Shown: one piece after another, positions 15,842 through 23,766 of the stretch
Layout: each line of letters opens with the position of its first letter
Position numbering within the stretch: the first letter of the stretch is position 1
NCBI GenBank assembly: GCA_044346745.1
Contig: JBIIYQ010000013.1
Span: forward strand, 1 to 38,462
Length of the DNA: 38,462 nucleotides
From: UKL13-2 sp044346745
GTDB taxonomy: Bacteria > Pseudomonadota > Gammaproteobacteria > Burkholderiales > Usitatibacteraceae
Direction: 5' to 3'
Notes under the pieces: generated by a model
Databases searched by the model: none
Told to the model about the DNA's origin: nothing
Seen by the model: the letters and a program-made list of their open reading frames with translations, nothing else
Translations under genes and position numbers: made by a program

Positions 15842-17206
15842 TCAACCAGAAACAAGACGATAAACGTCGTTATAGAAGGCAAAAGCCGAAAGTCCAATCA
15901 GCAGCGCAAAGCCAGCGCGCTGGCCAATTTCCATGGCTTGTTCCGAGAGCGGACTGCCCTTGATTAGCTCCGCGATATGATACAGCAACTGCCCCCCGTC
16001 CAAGACGGGGATGGGGAGCAAATTGAGCACGCCGATACTGACACTGATAAGCGCCAAAAACGATACAAACTGCAACCAGCCAAGTTTTGCCGACTGGCCA
16101 GCATAGTCGGCAATGGTGATGGGGCCAGACAAGTTTTTCCAAGATACATCGCCTGTTACCATTCGTACGAGCATTTTTAGGCTAAACGCAGACATGTCCC
16201 ACACATTTCTGATCGCCTTTGGAATGGATTCAAACGGACCGTAACGCACGATTGTGACGAGTGCTTCATTCGCGGCTCGATCAATTTTTGGCGCGATACC
16301 GATGCGCCCAATAGTGCGATTGCCATCTGCTACCGGCATCGGCACGACTTCGGCATCAAAGACTTCACCACCACTCTCAACAGCGAGTTTGATCGCCTTT
16401 CCCGGGCTGGCTGACACAATGCCGACCAACTCTGTCCATTCGGTGATTGGCCTCCCGGCAGCGGCAACAATACGATCACCGGTCTTGAGCCCCGCGCGTG
16501 CGGCGGGCCCATCTGAGGTTACGCTTTCGACTACGGGAGCGATCGGCGGGCGGTAGGGTCGAATTCCCAGCTTGGACGCAAAATCTCGATCAAGATCGGC
16601 CTTCTCGATACTCAGCATCGACAATTCGCGAGTCGCAATGCGTCCATCACGGGTTTGCACTTCGAAGGCCGCAGTGCCGCGCACCGCTGCACGATCGAGC
16701 ATCGCTAAACGCACCTCGCCCCAGGTTCTTGCGCCTCTGCCGTCTATGGCGGTCACTTTGTCGTAAGCAAGAAATCCGGCCGACGCCGCGGGACTGCCAA
16801 CCGGCGGTGCAGCAACAAACGGCAACGCCCCGGGCGAACCGACGACAAAAACGACCCAATAAAGTAGTGCGGCTAGGACAAAATTGGCCGCCGGACCGGC
16901 CGCAATGATGATCATCCGCTGCCAGATGGGCTTATTGTTGAATGCGCGGCTGCGGTCCGCGTCGTCCACCAGTTCATCGCGCTCGTCCGCCATCTTGACG
17001 AATCCTCCCAGCGGCAATGCGGCGACTACCCACTCGGTCTGGTCAGCACCAAACTTGCGCATCCATAACGGACGACCGAAGCCGATTGAGAAGCGGATAA
17101 TCTTGACGCGACACAGGCGCGCCGCCCAATAGTGCCCCAGCTCGTGGATAGTCACCAAGATACCGATCGCAACAAGAAACGCGATGACACTTTTCAGGAT
17201 TTCCAC
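15842..17206 (-). CDS. rseP: Site-2 intramembrane metalloprotease RseP
   Basis: 454 residues, like E. coli RseP (450). Cleaves RseA-type anti-sigma factors within the inner membrane in the envelope stress response. HELGH at 21-25 in the first helix gives the zinc ligands His21 and His25 and catalytic Glu22; the third ligand is in NLLPIPVLDGGQLL near residue 400. Two PDZ domains lie between (about 115-200 and 205-290), the second with SDGPAARAGLKTGDRIVAA. Four membrane segments fit the family. It sits between dxr and bamA, as in most proteobacteria, linking stress sensing with outer-membrane assembly genes. Confidence 0.96.
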   Translation of the reverse strand: MEILKSVIAFLVAIGILVTIHELGHYWAARLCRVKIIRFSIGFGRPLWMRKFGADQTEWVVAALPLGGFVKMADERDELVDDADRSRAFNNKPIWQRMIIIAAGPAANFVLAALLYWVVFVVGSPGALPFVAAPPVGSPAASAGFLAYDKVTAIDGRGARTWGEVRLAMLDRAAVRGTAAFEVQTRDGRIATRELSMLSIEKADLDRDFASKLGIRPYRPPIAPVVESVTSDGPAARAGLKTGDRIVAAAGRPITEWTELVGIVSASPGKAIKLAVESGGEVFDAEVVPMPVADGNRTIGRIGIAPKIDRAANEALVTIVRYGPFESIPKAIRNVWDMSAFSLKMLVRMVTGDVSWKNLSGPITIADYAGQSAKLGWLQFVSFLALISVSIGVLNLLPIPVLDGGQLLYHIAELIKGSPLSEQAMEIGQRAGFALLIGLSAFAFYNDVYRLVSG

Positions 17207-17278
17207 GCGGCGACGGCCCTATCAAATTCGATCAAAAAACTACACCACATGTTGGAGTACCGCCTATCGTATCGGCGA

Positions 17279-18484
17279 CTAGCCACGATTGAACCGCGTT
17301 GCAACTGCGCCTCTCGCCGCGATACGCGCCGCTTGATCGGCCGCAAGTATCACTTCTAACGTGCTAGCGTCCTCCGCCGGAATTCTCGACAACACCTCAT
17401 CAATGAGTTGCGGAATATCAACAAAACGCAGTTGATTGGAAAGAAAAGCTTCGACAGCGACTTCGTTCGCTGCGTTCAATACTGTTGGCGCGGTTCCCCC
17501 AGCGCGCATTGCTTGATAGGCAAGTTTCACGCACGGGAATCTTGCCAAATCGAGCGTTTCAAAATCTAGCCGCCCGACTTTTGCCAGATCCAGTGGACCC
17601 ACCCCGGCAAGGATACGATCAGGGAAACCCAACCCATAGGCAATTGGCGTCCGCATATCGGGATTGCCGAGCTGCGCGATAACCGACCCGTCGCGATAGG
17701 TAACCATCGAATGGACGACGCTCTGCGGATGGATGACGACATCGATCACTTCGGGTTCGGCGTTAAACAACCAGTGCGCCTCGATGACCTCAAGCCCTTT
17801 GTTCATCATTGTGGCCGAGTCGACAGATATTTTGCGCCCCATCACCCAGTTCGGATGTGCGCATGCCTCGTCCGGCGTAACGTCGGCGAGCGAGTCTATC
17901 GGACGTGTTCGGAAGGGGCCACCGGATGCTGTAAGAACAATCTTCTCGACACCAACCGTGGTCAAACCATCCGCGTAGTTTCTCGGCAATGATTGAAAGA
18001 TCGCATTGTGCTCGCTATCGATGGGCAGTAGCGTTGCACCAGAGTTTGCAATCGCATTCATAAAGAGCCTGCCCGCCATGACCAAGGCCTCTTTATTGGC
18101 GAGGAGCACGCGTTTGCCCGCTTGCGCAGCCGCCAGCGAGGACTTGAGTCCTGCCGCACCAACGATGGCTGCCATGACGGCGTCGACATCAGGATGCGCC
18201 GCGACGAGTTCGAGTCCATCAGGCCCTGCCAGCACTTCGGTGGAAGGACTACGCAGTTTCAACGCTGCACTTAACTGCATCGCAGCGTCGGGGTTGGTCA
18301 TGATCGCAAATCGTGGTGTGAAGCGCTCGCACAAATCGGCAAGCTCCTTCACCCGGGTTGCAGCGGATAGCGCGAATACACGAAAGCGATCCGGGTGACG
18401 CGCAATGACATCAAGCGTGCTCAGTCCTATCGAGCCTGTCGCGCCGAGTACCGCCACATTGCTTACCTTCGATTGAAGACTCAT
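17279..18484 (-). CDS. dxr: 1-deoxy-D-xylulose 5-phosphate reductoisomerase
   Basis: 401 residues. Second step of the MEP isoprenoid pathway: converts DXP to MEP with NADPH. Seen: VLGATGSIGLSTLDVIARHP (NADPH fold), LANKEALVMAG, LPIDSEHNAIFQSL with metal-binding Asp and Glu, LTASGGPFR, the SVDSATMMNKGLEVIEAHWL block and IHPQSVVHSMV. The start ATG overlaps the cdsA stop as ATGA (18481-18484). Its product feeds UppS, encoded two genes upstream, which makes the lipid carrier for peptidoglycan. Confidence 0.97.
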   Translation of the reverse strand: MSLQSKVSNVAVLGATGSIGLSTLDVIARHPDRFRVFALSAATRVKELADLCERFTPRFAIMTNPDAAMQLSAALKLRSPSTEVLAGPDGLELVAAHPDVDAVMAAIVGAAGLKSSLAAAQAGKRVLLANKEALVMAGRLFMNAIANSGATLLPIDSEHNAIFQSLPRNYADGLTTVGVEKIVLTASGGPFRTRPIDSLADVTPDEACAHPNWVMGRKISVDSATMMNKGLEVIEAHWLFNAEPEVIDVVIHPQSVVHSMVTYRDGSVIAQLGNPDMRTPIAYGLGFPDRILAGVGPLDLAKVGRLDFETLDLARFPCVKLAYQAMRAGGTAPTVLNAANEVAVEAFLSNQLRFVDIPQLIDEVLSRIPAEDASTLEVILAADQAARIAARGAVATRFNRG

Positions 18485-19341
18485 AACTTCTGCATCACCA
18501 ACAAATAAAGTCCGGCAAGCGGCAGTGTGGATGTCAGCGCATCGATCCGATCAAGGATACCACCATGCCCCGGCAGCAAGCTGGAAGAGTCCTTCATCCC
18601 CACACCACGCTTCATCCAAGACTCAAACAGATCACCAATGATCGAGACCAGACCGAGCAACAAAAACATGGCGAACAGCACCCAGCCCTGTGAATGTAAC
18701 TCACGCGCCCAGTCATCGCCCCGCGCGACAGCGATCCCCGCCAAGTGCTGCCAAATGAAAAAATAAATGCCTACCCCAACGAGGCCCCCAACCGCCCCTT
18801 CAATGGTTTTGCCCGGACTAATCGATGGGGCAAGTTTATGTTTACCAATACTCTTACCAACAAAGTACGCAGCGATGTCGGCAATCCAAACAATCAGCGC
18901 GAAGGTCAAGAACATCCATGGACCGAGGTCGTGCAGTGACAGAAACGCGAGCCAAGTCGGAAAAATCACAACCCACCCCGCAAACGCTGCCACCCACATG
19001 CCAATCGCGCCGCCTGGTCGCCATGTATTGGCAAGCCAAAGCGGTGCCACGAGCAGCCAGAAGACGGCTGAGACGATAAAACCGACCGATGCGATCGTCT
19101 CAAAGGCCAACGGTGTCATGCCAAGATAGGTAAAGAAAACAACGGTAGCGCCCGCTAACGATATTGCAAAAAATGCACGTGCACCGTTGTTAGACAATCG
19201 GCAAAAGCGACTCCATTCCCAGCAGGCCACCAGCGTAATCGCCAGCGTGAACAGGTCCCACGCCCAATTTGGAAACGAGAATAACGCGACGAAAACAACC
19301 GGCAGGATGACCAGCGCGGTGATGATGCGGGTTTTCAGCAT
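18481..19341 (-). CDS. cdsA: Phosphatidate cytidylyltransferase
   Basis: 286 residues, integral membrane enzyme making CDP-diacylglycerol from phosphatidate and CTP, the branch point for phospholipids. About eight hydrophobic segments start from residue 6. The C-terminal signature is intact: SWMKRGVGMKDSSSLLPGHG followed by GILDRID, with the Lys-Asp, His-Gly-Gly and Asp-Arg-x-Asp elements. The central IVWIADIAAYFVGKSIGKHK block with Asp and PGKTIEGAVGG also fits. It follows uppS by 52 bases that hold a tandem repeat and overlaps dxr by 4 bases. No strong ribosome binding site is seen. Confidence 0.95.
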   Translation of the reverse strand: MLKTRIITALVILPVVFVALFSFPNWAWDLFTLAITLVACWEWSRFCRLSNNGARAFFAISLAGATVVFFTYLGMTPLAFETIASVGFIVSAVFWLLVAPLWLANTWRPGGAIGMWVAAFAGWVVIFPTWLAFLSLHDLGPWMFLTFALIVWIADIAAYFVGKSIGKHKLAPSISPGKTIEGAVGGLVGVGIYFFIWQHLAGIAVARGDDWARELHSQGWVLFAMFLLLGLVSIIGDLFESWMKRGVGMKDSSSLLPGHGGILDRIDALTSTLPLAGLYLLVMQKL

Positions 19342-19360
19342 TCAGTCTGTCGAGCGCGTA

Positions 19361-19396
19361 TGTGGCTTATGCGGCTTATGCGGCTTATCTGGCTTA
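19361..19396 (-). repeat. Four tandem 9-base units at the uppS stop
   Basis: Read on the minus strand the units are TAAGCCAGA, TAAGCCGCA, TAAGCCGCA, TAAGCCACA. The first TAA is the uppS stop codon, and because the unit is 9 bases each later copy repeats an in-frame TAA. The array fills most of the 52-base uppS-cdsA spacer and ends about 20 bases before the cdsA ATG. Such arrays can change copy number by slippage, which here would change spacing but not the uppS product. Confidence 0.75.
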
Positions 19397-20209
19397 CGCA
19401 GCGTCAGACGTATACTCCGCCGCGATGCCCATGGATACCGCCAGTTGATCACTCGTGCGACCAAAACGGCGCTCGCGTTTTCCATAAGACTCAACAGCGC
19501 GAATCAGGCTCGAACGGCCGAAATCGGGCCAAAGCTCAGGCGTGAAATAGAACTCGGTGTAGGCGAGCTGCCAGATAAGGAAATTACTAACTCTTTGTTC
19601 TCCACCGGTACGAATGAACAAATCCGGCTCTGGCGCGTAAGCCATGGATAGGTGTGGCGTCAGCAGGTCCTCGGTGAACTCAATAAACTCGCGAGAGGCC
19701 CCTTGGTCGCCGACGGCAGCCAACGCGCGCTGTTGCTGTACTCTGTTCATCGCCTGAAGAATGTCCCAGCGCCCTCCATAGTTAGCGGCAACCGTAAGAG
19801 TCAATTCAGTGTTGTTCGCGGTGAGCGCTTCACTGGCCACAATCTTGTCGTGAAGCCTTGCGTCGAATCGTGTTAAATCGCCAATGACTTTGAAGCGAAT
19901 ACCGTTAGCGTGTAACTTTGCAACCTCATTGTCTAGCGCGACTAAAAACAACTGCATCAGCACCGAAACTTCCTCAGCCGGGCGTCGCCAGTTTTCTGAG
20001 GAAAAAGCAAACAAGGTCAGATATTTGATGCCGAGTTCACCACAAGTCTTGACGGTCTCCCGCACCGCTTCCACACCACGTTTGTGTCCGGCGACTCGCG
20101 GCATAAAGCGGTTCTTTGCCCAGCGTCCGTTGCCATCCATGACGATCGCAACATGCCTCGGCACACTCGTAAATGCCGGTACGACCTGGGTTGGACTCTC
20201 ATAGTTCAT
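19394..20209 (-). CDS. uppS: Di-trans,poly-cis undecaprenyl diphosphate synthase
   Basis: 271 residues, a little longer than E. coli UppS (253). Condenses isopentenyl diphosphate units on farnesyl diphosphate to give the C55 carrier for peptidoglycan and O-antigen. Seen: HVAIVMDGNGRWAKNRFMPR with catalytic Asp and the diphosphate-binding Arg residues, GHKRGVEAVRE, LTLFAFSSENWRRP, DLFIRTGGEQRVSNFLIWQL and the E-x-x-F-x-x-x-L-W-P-D-F end (ELWPDFG). The ATG at 20209 has only a weak ribosome binding site. Its stop codon is the first unit of a 9-base tandem repeat. Confidence 0.96.
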   Translation of the reverse strand: MNYESPTQVVPAFTSVPRHVAIVMDGNGRWAKNRFMPRVAGHKRGVEAVRETVKTCGELGIKYLTLFAFSSENWRRPAEEVSVLMQLFLVALDNEVAKLHANGIRFKVIGDLTRFDARLHDKIVASEALTANNTELTLTVAANYGGRWDILQAMNRVQQQRALAAVGDQGASREFIEFTEDLLTPHLSMAYAPEPDLFIRTGGEQRVSNFLIWQLAYTEFYFTPELWPDFGRSSLIRAVESYGKRERRFGRTSDQLAVSMGIAAEYTSDAA

Positions 20210-20269
20210 CGGGGAATTCCGTTCACTTGCATGGTGTACGCGAATGTATTGGGTCGCTTGACGATTGCT

Positions 20270-20830
20270 TCAAACTGACATCAACTCTTTTTCTTTGTCG
20301 TGGACGAGTTTATCGATTTCCAATACAAACTTGTCCGTCATTTTTTGAACGTCGTCCTGCGCCTTCTTCTCGGCATCCTCCGGGAGGGTTTTTGCCTTTA
20401 ACGCGTCTTTCAACTGGTTGTTTGCATCGCGGCGAATGTTACGGACCGCAACCTTCGCATCTTCACCTTCGCCCTTGACCAGTTTGGCCATTTCTCGGCG
20501 ACGCTCTTCGGTCAATGACGGCATCGGCACCCGTACGACGTCACCGGTGGTGGAAGGATTCAGACCGAGATCGGAATCTCTAATCGCTTTTTCAATCACC
20601 GACGTCATCTTCTTTTCAAACGGCTGCACGATGATGGTTCGCGCATCTGCTACGTTCAGACTGGCCACAGCGGTCAATGCGGTTGGCGAACCATAGTAGT
20701 CGACCTGAATTTGGTCAAGCATCCCGGCGTGGGCACGACCCGTGCGAATCTTTGCCAAGTTGTTTTTGAGTGAATCGATGCTTTTCTGCATCTTTTGCTC
20801 ACACGTTTTCTTTAGATCAGCAACGTTCAT
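20270..20830 (-). CDS. frr: Ribosome recycling factor
   Basis: 186 residues, near the standard 185. With EF-G it splits the post-termination ribosome. The two-domain pattern is clear: helix 1 (DLKKTCEQKMQKSIDSLKNN), LAKIRTGRAHAGMLDQIQVD, YYGSPTALTAVASLNVADAR, domain II FEKKMTSVIEKAIRDSDLGL, and VRVPMPSLTEERRREMAKLV followed by the long C-terminal helix. GGAG lies 7 bases before the ATG. It lies 35 bases after pyrH, the universal order in proteobacteria. Confidence 0.97.
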   Translation of the reverse strand: MNVADLKKTCEQKMQKSIDSLKNNLAKIRTGRAHAGMLDQIQVDYYGSPTALTAVASLNVADARTIIVQPFEKKMTSVIEKAIRDSDLGLNPSTTGDVVRVPMPSLTEERRREMAKLVKGEGEDAKVAVRNIRRDANNQLKDALKAKTLPEDAEKKAQDDVQKMTDKFVLEIDKLVHDKEKELMSV

Positions 20831-20865
20831 GATTTACTCCACAGACGATGTTTTGGTAACCACAG

Positions 20866-21621
20866 CTATGCGTGAACGAGAGTACCCTCGTCTTCACCTA
20901 GCACGACACGCTTCAACGCGCCTTGCTTAAAGATCGAGAAAACATTTATCGGCAGCTTCTGGTCGCGGCACAAGGCGATTGCCGTGGCATCCATCACCTT
21001 GAGATTTTTGATGATGGCCTCATCAAAGGTGATCGAATGATAACGCGTGGCGCTTTTATCTGTCTTGGGATCGGCGGTGTAGACGCCGTCCACCTTGGTC
21101 GCCTTCAACACGATCTGCGCCTCCATTTCACGACCCCGAAGTGCCGCGGCCGTATCGGTGGTGAAAAATGGATTTCCCGTGCCGGCGGCGAATACCACGA
21201 CTTTGCCTTCTTCAAGATAACGCATGGTCTTGCCACGGATGTACGGCTCAACGACAGGTTCGATATTGATGGCGGACTGCACGCGAGGGGTCAAGCCCAC
21301 CTTAGAGAGCGCATCTTGCAGTGCGAGGGAGTTGATCACCGTCGCGAGCATCCCCATGTAGTCAGCAGTCGCACGGTCCATCCCGGCGGCACTCGTCGAT
21401 ACCCCGCGAAAAATGTTGCCGCCGCCAATCACGATTCCGATGGCAACGCCGAGGTCAGCAATTTCCTTGATCTCGGCCACGATACGTTCGATGGTCTGGC
21501 GGTTGATACCAAACGCATCATCACCCATCAGCGCTTCGCCCGAGAGCTTCAGCAAGATGCGAGTGTATTTGGGCGGAGCTGCCGGGTGGGGTGATGCAGG
21601 GGACAAAACAGCGGGCGACAT
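20866..21621 (-). CDS. pyrH: UMP kinase
   Basis: 251 residues, amino-acid-kinase fold; phosphorylates UMP to UDP, usually activated by GTP and inhibited by UTP. Seen: RILLKLSGEALMG (phosphate-binding Lys), IGIVIGGGNIFRG, the MDRATADYMGMLATVINSLA block, VFAAGTGNPFFTTDTAAALR, and ATKVDGVYTADPKTDKSA. The first 17 residues (Ser/Pro/Ala-rich) precede the conserved KYTRILLKLSGEA and are a variable tail. AAGGAG lies 11 bases upstream of the ATG, a bit far but the only strong site. The pyrH-frr pair sits between tsf and uppS. Confidence 0.97.
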   Translation of the reverse strand: MSPAVLSPASPHPAAPPKYTRILLKLSGEALMGDDAFGINRQTIERIVAEIKEIADLGVAIGIVIGGGNIFRGVSTSAAGMDRATADYMGMLATVINSLALQDALSKVGLTPRVQSAINIEPVVEPYIRGKTMRYLEEGKVVVFAAGTGNPFFTTDTAAALRGREMEAQIVLKATKVDGVYTADPKTDKSATRYHSITFDEAIIKNLKVMDATAIALCRDQKLPINVFSIFKQGALKRVVLGEDEGTLVHA

Positions 21622-21709
21622 TGCGAGAGGTTCTCCTTGACCGTGTTTGACAACATTCTCACTACAATCATCGCAGACAATTGTGGCGAAATTCGTTCAC
21701 CTTCGCCGA

Positions 21710-21736
21710 GCAGCCCCGCGCTTTTGCGCAGGCTGC
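21710..21736 (-). promoter_or_regulatory. Hairpin in the tsf-pyrH spacer
   Basis: GCAGCC and GGCTGC (6 bases) enclose a GCGC/GCGC inner stem with a four-base loop. It lies 22 bases after the tsf stop and 88 before the pyrH start. There is no U-run, so it is more likely a processing or stability element than a terminator. Confidence 0.4.
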
Positions 21737-21757
21737 CGACGCTACGACACTACCCGA

Positions 21758-22657
21758 CTACGCTGCTGCTTTGGCTTTTGCGGCTGCAGCTTGTTCAGCA
21801 ACTTCCGCCGCAAAGTCGGTTACTTTCTTCTCGATTCCTTCGCCTACAACATAAAGCGTAAAGCTGTTCACTTTGGCACCTCTTGACTTCATCAGTTGCT
21901 CAATGGTTTGTTTGTCATCCTTCACGAACGGCTGGGACAGGAGGGAAACTTCTTTAAGGAACTTGGCAATCGAGCCGTCGACCATCTTGGCGACGATTTC
22001 AGCCGGCTTCCCGGATTCTGCTGCCTTGGCTTCTGCAACGGACCGCTCTTTAGCGATGTCTTCAGCGGGCACACCTGATGAATCCAGCGCCTTCGGCTTG
22101 GTTGCAGCAATGTGCATCGCCACGTCCTTCGCAAGCATTGTGTCTCCGCCGGTTGTATCTACCAATGTGGCAACTTTGGCACCGCCATGAACATATGAGG
22201 TCAACACACCAGCTGCCTCGACGCGCTTAAAACGACGTAAGGACAGATTTTCACCAACCTTACCGATTAGCGCCTTGCGGGCTTCATCCACAGTGGTGCC
22301 GTTCATTGGCATCGCCGACAACGCATCAACGTCAGCCGGGTTTCCCTCAGCAACCATTTTTGCCAGGGCCGCAGACATCGCGAGAAAATCATCGTTTTTC
22401 GCAACAAAGTCCGTTTCGCAATTTACCTCGAGGATCGCGCCAAGCTTTTGGTCTGAGGAAATGTAAATCGAGCAAACACCTTCAGCCGCGACGCGGGACG
22501 CAGCCTTAGTTGCCTTGTTGCCCAGTTTCACTCGCAGGATCTCCTCGGCCTTCACCATGTCACCAGCCGCTTCAGACAACGCCTTTTTGCATTCCATCAT
22601 CGGCGCGTCTGTTTTTTCGCGCAACGCCTTAACCATCCCTGCTGTAACTTCTGCCAT
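21758..22657 (-). CDS. tsf: Translation elongation factor Ts
   Basis: 299 residues. Guanine nucleotide exchange factor for EF-Tu. The N-terminal UBA-like domain MVKALREKTDAPMMECKKAL followed by EAAGDMVKAEEILRVKLGNK is diagnostic, as is the core contact region GAILEVNCETDFVAKNDDF. The C-terminal part has QPFVKDDKQTIEQLM. GGGACGGAA lies before the ATG. It is separated from rpsB by 154 bases that contain a strong terminator, so its expression may depend on readthrough. Confidence 0.97.
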   Translation of the reverse strand: MAEVTAGMVKALREKTDAPMMECKKALSEAAGDMVKAEEILRVKLGNKATKAASRVAAEGVCSIYISSDQKLGAILEVNCETDFVAKNDDFLAMSAALAKMVAEGNPADVDALSAMPMNGTTVDEARKALIGKVGENLSLRRFKRVEAAGVLTSYVHGGAKVATLVDTTGGDTMLAKDVAMHIAATKPKALDSSGVPAEDIAKERSVAEAKAAESGKPAEIVAKMVDGSIAKFLKEVSLLSQPFVKDDKQTIEQLMKSRGAKVNSFTLYVVGEGIEKKVTDFAAEVAEQAAAAKAKAAA

Positions 22658-22770
22658 TTCCGTCCCAATCCTTATTGCTTTGATCGTCCAGCACTTTTGA
22701 GGAACCAGCCGGCCAGCCCAGCGCTGTCTACGATCATTTGGTTAATCAAATTTCAACTGCCTACAGTTCA

Positions 22771-22797
22771 AAAAAAAGGGGCCGGAGCCCCTTTTTT
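22771..22797 (-). terminator. Intrinsic terminator between rpsB and tsf
   Basis: Read on the minus strand: an A-run, GGGGC, TCCG loop, GCCCC, then a run of eight T. The A-run and T-run extend the stem, so it could act on both strands. It starts about 15 bases after the rpsB stop. In E. coli a partial terminator also lies between these two genes and sets more S2 than EF-Ts transcript. Confidence 0.85.
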
Positions 22798-22811
22798 CCG
22801 TATTTTGCCGA

Positions 22812-23555
22812 TTACTTGCCTTCTTCTTCGGTCACTTCGACGAGTTCATCGGTCGCCTTAACCATTTCGTTGATGACTTGGCTCTTGCCCTCAAGAATGG
22901 CATCCGCCACGCCGCGAGCATAGAGGCGAATCGCCCGAGTCGAGTCATCATTGCCTGGAATGATGTAGTCCACACCTTCCATCGAATTATTCGTGTCCAC
23001 AACGCCAATCACTGGCACACCAAGCTTTTTGGCTTCGGTAACGGCAATCTTGTGATAACCGACGTCAATCACGAATATCGCGTCCGGAACACCCCCCATA
23101 TCCTTGATGCCGCCCATCGCCCGCTGTAGTTTTTCCAGCTCACGCGAATAGGTCAGCGCTTCTTTTTTAGAAAGCTTGTCCAGCGAGCCGTCTTCAACCA
23201 TCTGCTCAAGATCCTTTAGGCGCTTCAATGAGCCCTTAACGGTCTTGTAGTTGGTCATCATGCCGCCAAGCCAACGGAAGTCCACAAACGGCATGCCAGC
23301 GCGTGTGGCCTCTTCCATAATGATCTCGCGGGCCTGACGCTTGGTGCCAACAAACAAAATAGTGCCTTTGTTTGCGGCGAGCGTGCGAACGAATTTCAAT
23401 GCCTCCTGGTACATAGGCAGTGATTTTTCGAGGTTGATGATGTGAATCTTGTTGCGGGCACCAAAAATGTACGGGGCCATTTTTGGGTTCCAGAAGCGGG
23501 TTTGGTGACCAAAGTGGACACCAGCTTCCAGCATTTGACGCATGGTTGTGGACAT
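22812..23555 (-). CDS. rpsB: 30S ribosomal protein S2
   Basis: 247 residues (E. coli 241). Seen: MRQMLEAGVHFGHQTRFWNP, HIINLEKSLPMYQEAL, ILFVGTKRQAREIIMEEATR, FVDFRWLGGMMTNYKTVKGS, DAIFVIDVGYHKIAVTEAKK, PVIGVVDTNNS and YIIPGNDDSTRAIRLYARGV. S2 binds late to the 30S neck and is needed for S1 attachment. The ATG at 23555 is preceded by AGAAAG, a modest ribosome binding site, and by a long structured leader that may allow S2 to repress its own translation. It is the first gene of the long minus-strand block. Confidence 0.98.
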   Translation of the reverse strand: MSTTMRQMLEAGVHFGHQTRFWNPKMAPYIFGARNKIHIINLEKSLPMYQEALKFVRTLAANKGTILFVGTKRQAREIIMEEATRAGMPFVDFRWLGGMMTNYKTVKGSLKRLKDLEQMVEDGSLDKLSKKEALTYSRELEKLQRAMGGIKDMGGVPDAIFVIDVGYHKIAVTEAKKLGVPVIGVVDTNNSMEGVDYIIPGNDDSTRAIRLYARGVADAILEGKSQVINEMVKATDELVEVTEEEGK

Positions 23556-23570
23556 CAGTCGTTCTTTCTA

Positions 23571-23638
23571 GTTAAGGTTGTACCTTCCACCCACTGTACT
23601 AGGCAGCATTCGCGAGGAACGTTGCGCCAGACCTTAAC
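23571..23638 (-). promoter_or_regulatory. Structured rpsB leader RNA, candidate S2 autoregulatory element
   Basis: On the minus strand GTTAAGGT (23638-23631) and ACCTTAAC (23578-23571) are perfectly complementary over 8 bases and would close a 52-base loop ending 15 bases before the rpsB ATG. The 3' arm can instead pair locally as AAGGT-ACA-ACCTT (23586-23574). The two stems cannot form together. Leaders of rpsB are known to bind S2 for feedback control in proteobacteria; that this one does so is inference. Confidence 0.5.
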
Positions 23639-23718
23639 GGTGTGGGCGGGACGATTTAAGTTATATTCGAAACGCGTCCAAAATCTTGAGACAATCTGAG
23701 ACTTTCGGAAAGCCTTTG

Positions 23719-23748
23719 ATTATAAGCATAAAATTGTTAAAAGTGCAA
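23719..23748 (-). promoter_or_regulatory. Sigma70-type promoter of rpsB
   Basis: On the minus strand TTGCAC (23748-23743), an 18-base AT-rich spacer and a consensus TATAAT (23724-23719). The start would be near 23712, giving a leader of about 155 bases. The -35 box is only 19 bases from the start of the divergent Bro-N gene. Confidence 0.8.
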
Positions 23749-23766
23749 CTCCGAATGAACGCCTAA

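Noticed and set aside
15835..15897. N-terminal extension of bamA overlapping rseP
   Set aside because: The signal peptide is complete from the ATG at 15834, and the longer form would overlap rseP by 56 bases.
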